In this document: one piece after another, positions 7,266-9,973 of the stretch | Numbering within the stretch: position 1 is the first letter of the stretch | Layout of the letters: every line of letters begins with the position of its first letter | Source: Chloroflexota bacterium | Lineage (GTDB): Bacteria; Chloroflexota; FW602-bin22; JAMCYS01 | Direction of reading: 5' to 3' | Assembly: GCA_021847625.1 (NCBI GenBank) | Contig: JAJZQK010000074.1 | Span: 1-9,973, forward strand | DNA length: 9,973 bases | Translations under genes and position numbers: made by a program | The notes under the pieces: model-generated | Databases searched by the model: none | What the model saw: only the letters and a program-made list of their open reading frames with translations | Told to the model about the DNA's origin: nothing

Positions 7266-7282
7266 GGTCGAGACCTCCTCAT
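7262..7282 (-). other. Ribosome-binding site with six-codon upstream mini-ORF at the GT2 start
   Basis: On the minus strand an ATG at 7282 opens a six-codon frame (M-R-R-S-R-P) ending in TAG at 7264-7262. Its tandem AGG AGG codons form the Shine-Dalgarno sequence for the GT2 gene. Its stop overlaps the proposed ATA start as ATAG, analogous to ATGA coupling. It may be coincidental, or it may feed ribosomes to the weak start codon. Confidence 0.35.
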
Positions 7283-7317
7283 TCGGCCCGGATGCAAATT
7301 TGGACGCAAACAGGGAA

Positions 7318-7346
7318 ATAGTACCAAGTCACGTCCCCGCGGTCAA
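7318..7346 (-). promoter_or_regulatory. Promoter for the glycosyltransferase operon
   Basis: TTGACC (7346-7341) and TACTAT (7323-7318) lie on the minus strand with a 17-base spacer. The -35 hexamer overlaps the cbiA stop codon. Transcription would begin near 7311, leaving a leader of roughly 46 bases before the proposed ATA start at 7265. A start at CTG 7313 would fall at the transcript's very end, which is one reason I prefer ATA. Confidence 0.55.
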
Positions 7347-8755
7347 CTCGGTTTGTTAGCAGTCCGGCTGGGCGACTTGGTCCTCGCCCCCGTCTTGCGC
7401 GTGCAGCGGTCCACGAAGTTTCGGGCCAGGCTGGCGTCGCTGCCGAAGTGCAGGCGCAGTCGCGAGGCTAGCACGTTGCCTTGGGCATAGCCCTCCAGCC
7501 GCTCCTCCGGGTCGACGATGTGATAGGCAGCCTGCTCTTCGGGCAGGTCCGCGTCCGCCCAATAGAACTCGTGCCCCCGCACACGCCGGCCGTGGCGGGC
7601 GATGAGGTTGTCCTTGTTCACCGTCGCCAGCGCGTAGCCGATGCGCACGCCATGATCGCCCATCCGGCACCAGGCAGGGATGAGCCCCGCCAAGCGATGC
7701 CGCATCCCCTCTCGGTCGACGATGCCCTCGGTTAGGTAAGCCAGGCCGCCGCACTCCCCGTACACCTGCACCCCTTCCTCGGCCATCACCCGCAGGGACT
7801 GGAGAAATGATTCGTTCGCGGCCAGGGCGGGAAGGTGGACCTCCGGGAAGCCGGGACCGACGTAGATGCCGTCCACACCGGGGGGCAGCGCGTCGTCGTG
7901 GAGAGGGCTCGTGGGCACGAGCTCGGCCCCCCAGGCCGTCAGCAGGTCCAGGTTGTCGGGCTGGTACAGATCAAACGCCTCATCCCTGAGGAGGGCAATG
8001 CGCGCGCTCGGTGGACGAGAAACGGAAGGAAATGGCCCCCCGCCCGCGATGTGCGGCAGTGGCCAGGCCGAGCGCATGGCCTTCAGCAGGGCGTCGACGT
8101 CCACCGTCGCCTCCAGGGCGGCGCGCGTCCTCTCGACCCGCGGCAGGAGTTCCTCCCGGTCGCTGGGAGGCATCAGGGTCGGGTGGGCCTCGGGCAGCGT
8201 GATCGCGGGGTCGTAGACCACGTGGCCCAGCACCGGCAAGCCCGCGCCCGCCTCGACGGACTCGGTGGCTCTGGCCAGGTGGGTGGGGCCCATCGCGTTG
8301 TTGAGGACGGCCCCGATTATCTGCACCTCCCGATCGAACTCCTGGTAGCCCATCGCGATGGCGCCGGCGCTCTGCGCGGTGCGGCTGATGTCGATCACGA
8401 GCAGCACGGGGGCGCGCAGCCACTTCGCGATCTCCGCCGTGCTCCCCTCGGGGCCGAGGCCGCTACGCCCGTCGTACAGACCCATCAGGCCTTCGATGAC
8501 GGCCACGTCGACGCCGACGCCCGCCCGCGCCACGAGATCGATCATGCTATTCCGGCTCAGAAGCCAGCTGTCGATGTTGCGGGAAGAACGGCCGCAGGCG
8601 TAGTAGTGGAAGGCAGGGTCGATGTAGTCGGGACCGCATTTGAACGGCTGGACGCGCAAACCGCACGAACGCAGTGCCGCCATCAATCCCAGGGCGATGG
8701 TCGTTTTCCCTGCGCCGCTTACGTTGCCGGCGATTACCAATCTGGGGAGATCCAT
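7343..8755 (-). CDS. cbiA: Cobyrinate a,c-diamide synthase (CbiA/CobB)
   Basis: This 470-residue enzyme uses ATP and glutamine to amidate the a and c side chains of (hydrogeno)cobyrinate in adenosylcobalamin synthesis, in the cytoplasm. The N-terminal synthetase domain has the P-loop GNVSGAGKT (10-18), FKCGPDYIDP (38-47) and VIEGLMGLYDG (86-96), all characteristic of CbiA/CobB. The C-terminal class I glutamine amidotransferase domain has IYVGPGFPE (297-305), the nucleophile in YGECGGLAYL (C335), RGHEFYW (393-399) and the catalytic-His segment LRLHFGSD (433-440, H436). Length is normal for the family. The last 20 residues (about 451-470) are a basic tail beyond the usual end. ATG 8755 fits the conserved N-terminus, although the ribosome site is poor. 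No other cobalamin gene is nearby. A TATAAT hexamer lies about 43 bases upstream. Confidence 0.95.
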   Translation of the reverse strand: MDLPRLVIAGNVSGAGKTTIALGLMAALRSCGLRVQPFKCGPDYIDPAFHYYACGRSSRNIDSWLLSRNSMIDLVARAGVGVDVAVIEGLMGLYDGRSGLGPEGSTAEIAKWLRAPVLLVIDISRTAQSAGAIAMGYQEFDREVQIIGAVLNNAMGPTHLARATESVEAGAGLPVLGHVVYDPAITLPEAHPTLMPPSDREELLPRVERTRAALEATVDVDALLKAMRSAWPLPHIAGGGPFPSVSRPPSARIALLRDEAFDLYQPDNLDLLTAWGAELVPTSPLHDDALPPGVDGIYVGPGFPEVHLPALAANESFLQSLRVMAEEGVQVYGECGGLAYLTEGIVDREGMRHRLAGLIPAWCRMGDHGVRIGYALATVNKDNLIARHGRRVRGHEFYWADADLPEEQAAYHIVDPEERLEGYAQGNVLASRLRLHFGSDASLARNFVDRCTRKTGARTKSPSRTANKPS

Positions 8756-8797
8756 TCACCACATCCCAGTACAGCTTATCCCGAGGATCGGTATAGC

Positions 8798-8803
8798 ATT
8801 ATA
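8798..8803 (-). promoter_or_regulatory. Candidate -10 hexamer for cbiA
   Basis: A perfect TATAAT reads on the minus strand at 8803-8798, 43 bases before the cbiA ATG. No -35-like sequence is found 16-18 bases upstream, so the promoter, if real, may need an activator. The site lies in the small inverted repeat GTATA-GCAT-TATAC (8791-8804). I see no cobalamin riboswitch B12 box in this leader, which is too short to hold one. Confidence 0.35.
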
Positions 8804-8841
8804 CTACGGATCACCCGCGGTGCGCGCCTGCCCGCCCCCGC

Positions 8842-8900
8842 TTACAGGAAGATTACAGAAACCCGCAGACCCGTTGCCGTCCTTTCACCGTCCCTTCACA
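8842..8900 (+). promoter_or_regulatory. Array of 11-bp-spaced TTACAG/TTCACA direct repeats (Pho-box-like operator)
   Basis: TTACAG occurs at 8842-8847 and 8853-8858, exactly 11 bases apart. TTCACC at 8884-8889 and TTCACA at 8895-8900 are also 11 apart, and the last unit ends nine bases before the -10 candidate at 8910. Spacing and sequence resemble PhoB/PhoP boxes (E. coli CTGTCAT repeats, Streptomyces GTTCACC units). An OmpR/PhoB-family response regulator site is my inference. Confidence 0.4.
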
Positions 8901-8909
8901 AGAGGCCCT

Positions 8910-8915
8910 TATACT
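8910..8915 (+). promoter_or_regulatory. Candidate -10 (TATACT) for the 95-residue gene
   Basis: TATACT is one base from consensus and lacks a correctly spaced -35, as expected for an activator-dependent promoter fed by the upstream direct repeats. Transcription would start near 8922, leaving a leader of about 70 bases. In that leader CCGGCC (8940-8945) can pair with GGCCGG (8973-8978), which includes the first bases of the GGGGGAGGA ribosome site. Confidence 0.45.
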
Positions 8916-8991
8916 ACAGTCAACACACCGGGCAGAGAACCGGCCGTGATGGGCGGGGCGGAAAGCGCCGCCGGCCGGGGGAGGAATCAGG

Positions 8992-9279
8992 ATGGCAATC
9001 GCAGACAAGGCGCTGGCCGACCTCGCCCAAGAGACGGGCAAGGAGTTCGAGGCGTCGCCCACCGGACGATGGATACACTTCAAGGGGGAAGGCCCAACCT
9101 CGGGGATCTACGTGGTAGCCCTACCTTGGACGAACGGCTGCGTAATCCTCGGCGACGAGGACAACCGCCAACTGCCGAGACGCTATCTCGATCCCAGAGA
9201 GGCGATAGAGGCCGCCGCTCGACACAGCGGCCGGCCAACCAGCCCAGGGCGGGCCGTCCTGGATAGGCTAGCCGGCTGA
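8992..9279 (+). CDS. Hypothetical protein of 95 residues
   Basis: The start ATG has GGGGGAGGA six bases upstream, and codon use resembles its neighbours, so I believe this is a real gene. I do not recognise the family. The protein begins with a predicted amphipathic stretch AIADKALADLAQETGKEF (2-19), then a likely beta-rich middle with RWIHFKGEG (26-34), IYVVALPW (39-46) and GCVILGDED (49-57), and a helical end LDPREAIEAAARHSG (66-80). There is no signal peptide, membrane helix, cysteine pair or zinc motif. It is transcribed divergently from cbiA from its own promoter region and faces a repeat element and a histidine kinase gene downstream. The Pho-box-like array in front of it is the only clue to regulation. 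Confidence 0.75.
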   Translation: MAIADKALADLAQETGKEFEASPTGRWIHFKGEGPTSGIYVVALPWTNGCVILGDEDNRQLPRRYLDPREAIEAAARHSGRPTSPGRAVLDRLAG

Positions 9280-9333
9280 GCAGCTCCGGCTAAACAGCCC
9301 AGCCTTGTGTTTGCTGCACGGCCGGCCAATTCC

Positions 9334-9430
9334 GTCATTCCCGCGGGAGCGGGAATCCATCCGGTGCAGGCCAGAGGGCGAACGGCGTTCGCCCCAAATA
9401 ACGTTGGATCCCCGCTTGCGCGGGGATGAC
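9334..9430. repeat. 97-bp three-hairpin palindromic repeat element (MITE-like)
   Basis: The ends are 26-base inverted repeats (9334-9359 and 9405-9430) matching at 22 of 26 positions. Each end folds on itself: ATTCCCGC/GCGGGAAT (9337-9344, 9349-9356) and ATCCCCGC/GCGGGGAT (9408-9415, 9420-9427). The centre holds a third perfect hairpin, GGGCGAAC/GTTCGCCC (9376-9383, 9387-9394). GTCATTCCCGC...GCGGGAATCCA ends are a common form of dispersed repeat in many bacterial genomes. It has no coding capacity; the translated PRERESI and LDPRLRGDD strings are well-known artefacts of such repeats. Confidence 0.8.
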
Positions 9431-9432
9431 AG

Positions 9433-9830
9433 GGGCGCCGGCAGAGGCTCCATTGGCTCTCCCCGTAGCGGGCACCCGGGCAGCAACGGCTACGTGGGAC
9501 TACTCAGACGCAACGTCGTCGCCCACGAGAATGGCTGCGCGACCAAAGGATGCGTCTTGCCCGGCCAGGTCGAAGTCGAGGAGGATATAATTGGGCGAAC
9601 TCAATCGAGACAGCATTGAGCTGGCGCTGAAGGATTTTGACACGGAGGACCTGCTGGCCACAAGAGAGGAGCCGACCGGGTTTCCCGCCCCGTATTGCCG
9701 ACTGCGACGGTGCGCTGAGCGCACCGTCTACTTGGCAGGTAGCCAATCCGTGTGCGGCAAGGCATCCAGTTCGAACCGGGGTAGACGTCTCGCCGCATGC
9801 TAAACCGCCACCGTGACCCCGGGGACGCAA
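9433..9830. other. 398-bp region without a convincing gene, between the repeat element and the kinase
   Basis: No frame in this stretch shows a recognisable domain. One frame at 9591-9803 (TTG start, GAGGAGGA five bases upstream) begins plausibly with LNRDSIELALKDFDTEDLLA, then becomes low-quality across the hairpin at 9706-9728; it could be a gene remnant. The right half contains that hairpin and a cloverleaf-like fold (9725-9787). The convergent gene arrangement makes it a natural place for repeats and terminators. Confidence 0.5.
9706..9728. repeat. Strong near-perfect palindrome (hairpin)
   Basis: GACGGTGCGCT (9706-9716) and AGCGCACCGTC (9718-9728) are exact reverse complements with one base between them; as RNA it would form a nine-pair stem with loop CTGAG. 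No T-run follows on either strand. It lies between convergent genes and could act as a bidirectional transcription barrier or be a REP-like repeat. Confidence 0.65.
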
Positions 9831-9973
9831 CTATGCGCCCTGCGCCGGCCCGACAGGCACGGCGGCGGGTAGGGTGAACGTGAACGTGGCCCCCTGACCC
9901 GGCCCGGCCGACTCGGCCCAGATGCGCCCGCCGTGCACCTGGACCAGATGCTTAGCAATCGCCAGCCCCAGCC
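9831..9973 (-). CDS. Sensor histidine kinase, C-terminal fragment (gene continues past window)
   Basis: The last 46 codons of a minus-strand gene, plus its stop (TAG at 9833-9831), lie in the window; the rest is beyond the right edge. The visible protein begins [20 protein letters not shown] and continues [15 protein letters not shown], the G2 box and final strands of a HATPase_c domain. This is the ATP-binding end of a PhoR/KdpD-type two-component sensor kinase, which phosphorylates a response regulator. The final stretch [11 protein letters not shown] is an unstructured tail. Sensor domain, membrane topology and partner cannot be seen. It faces the 95-residue gene convergently, and a PhoR-like role would fit the operator-like repeats there, but that link is speculative. 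Confidence 0.92.
   Translation of the reverse strand, partial: LGLAIAKHLVQVHGGRIWAESAGPGQGATFTFTLPAAVPVGPAQGA

Noticed and set aside
8756..8841. Cobalamin riboswitch upstream of cbiA
   Set aside because: I see no B12-box-like sequence, and the cbiA leader from the TATAAT site is too short for one.
9305..9619. Plus-strand 104-residue open frame beginning MCLLHGRPIP
   Set aside because: It runs through the three-hairpin repeat; PRERESI and LDPRLRGDD are translation artefacts of that repeat type, and no ribosome site precedes it.
9500..9724. Minus-strand 74-residue frame ending ILVGDDVASE
   Set aside because: The C-terminal third looks plausible, but the start lies in the hairpin, there is no ribosome site, and the N-terminal half is Ser/Arg-rich shadow sequence.
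9725..9788. A canonical tRNA gene
   Set aside because: It has a 7-bp acceptor-like stem and a T-loop, but the total is only 64 bases, there is no valid anticodon arm, and the T-stem has a mismatch.
9591..9803. Plus-strand 70-residue frame with TTG start and a GAGGAGGA site
   Set aside because: The first 20 residues look protein-like, but the frame then crosses the 9706-9728 palindrome and the cloverleaf-like region and matches nothing I know; kept only as a possible remnant.

Overview
The window comes from a GC-rich bacterial genome with Shine-Dalgarno-led genes and frequent GTG or TTG starts. Gene content (an aldehyde:ferredoxin oxidoreductase, complex-I-like membrane subunits, a cobyrinate amidation enzyme, polyprenyl-phosphate-type glycosyltransferases) and the many short GC-rich palindromes suggest an anaerobic or facultative lineage such as Chloroflexota. 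That placement is a weak inference, because the window has no rRNA or other marker gene.

Layout. (A) Positions 1-2872, minus strand: a tightly packed run of three polytopic membrane proteins related to complex I and energy-converting hydrogenase subunits. In transcription order they are a NuoH/HyfC-like protein, a NuoL/M/N-like protein, and a second NuoL/M/N-like protein that runs off the left edge. (B) 2959-4668, minus: an AOR-family tungsten/molybdopterin oxidoreductase with a good sigma70-type promoter at 4738-4766. A perfect 14-bp hairpin separates it from the membrane genes. (C) 5006-7265, minus: a two-gene glycosylation operon. A GT2 enzyme resembling dolichyl-phosphate glucosyltransferase overlaps a multi-pass GT-C/DUF2142-type glycosyltransferase by 44 bp. 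(D) 7343-8755, minus: cobyrinate a,c-diamide synthase (cbiA/cobB). (E) 8992-9279, plus: a small unrecognised protein, divergent from cbiA across a regulatory region with 11-bp-spaced repeats. (F) 9280-9830: no convincing gene, but a three-hairpin repeat element and a second structured patch. (G) 9831-9973, minus: the C-terminal end of a sensor histidine kinase.

How the genes may work together. AOR oxidises aldehydes and reduces ferredoxin. The neighbouring membrane subunits look like part of an ion-translocating module that could use such electrons, but no electron-input subunit is visible here. The glycosyltransferase pair fits a standard division of labour: the GT2 charges a polyprenyl-phosphate sugar at the inner face, and the GT-C enzyme uses it on the outer face. 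cbiA is isolated from other cobalamin genes in this window.

The points most worth a second look are: a palindromic repeat inserted in frame in the GT-C gene; loss of canonical channel residues in the NuoL/M/N-like subunits; a GT2 gene whose best start is ATA; an AOR lacking one of the usual cluster cysteines; and a Pho-box-like repeat array in front of the 95-residue orphan gene.
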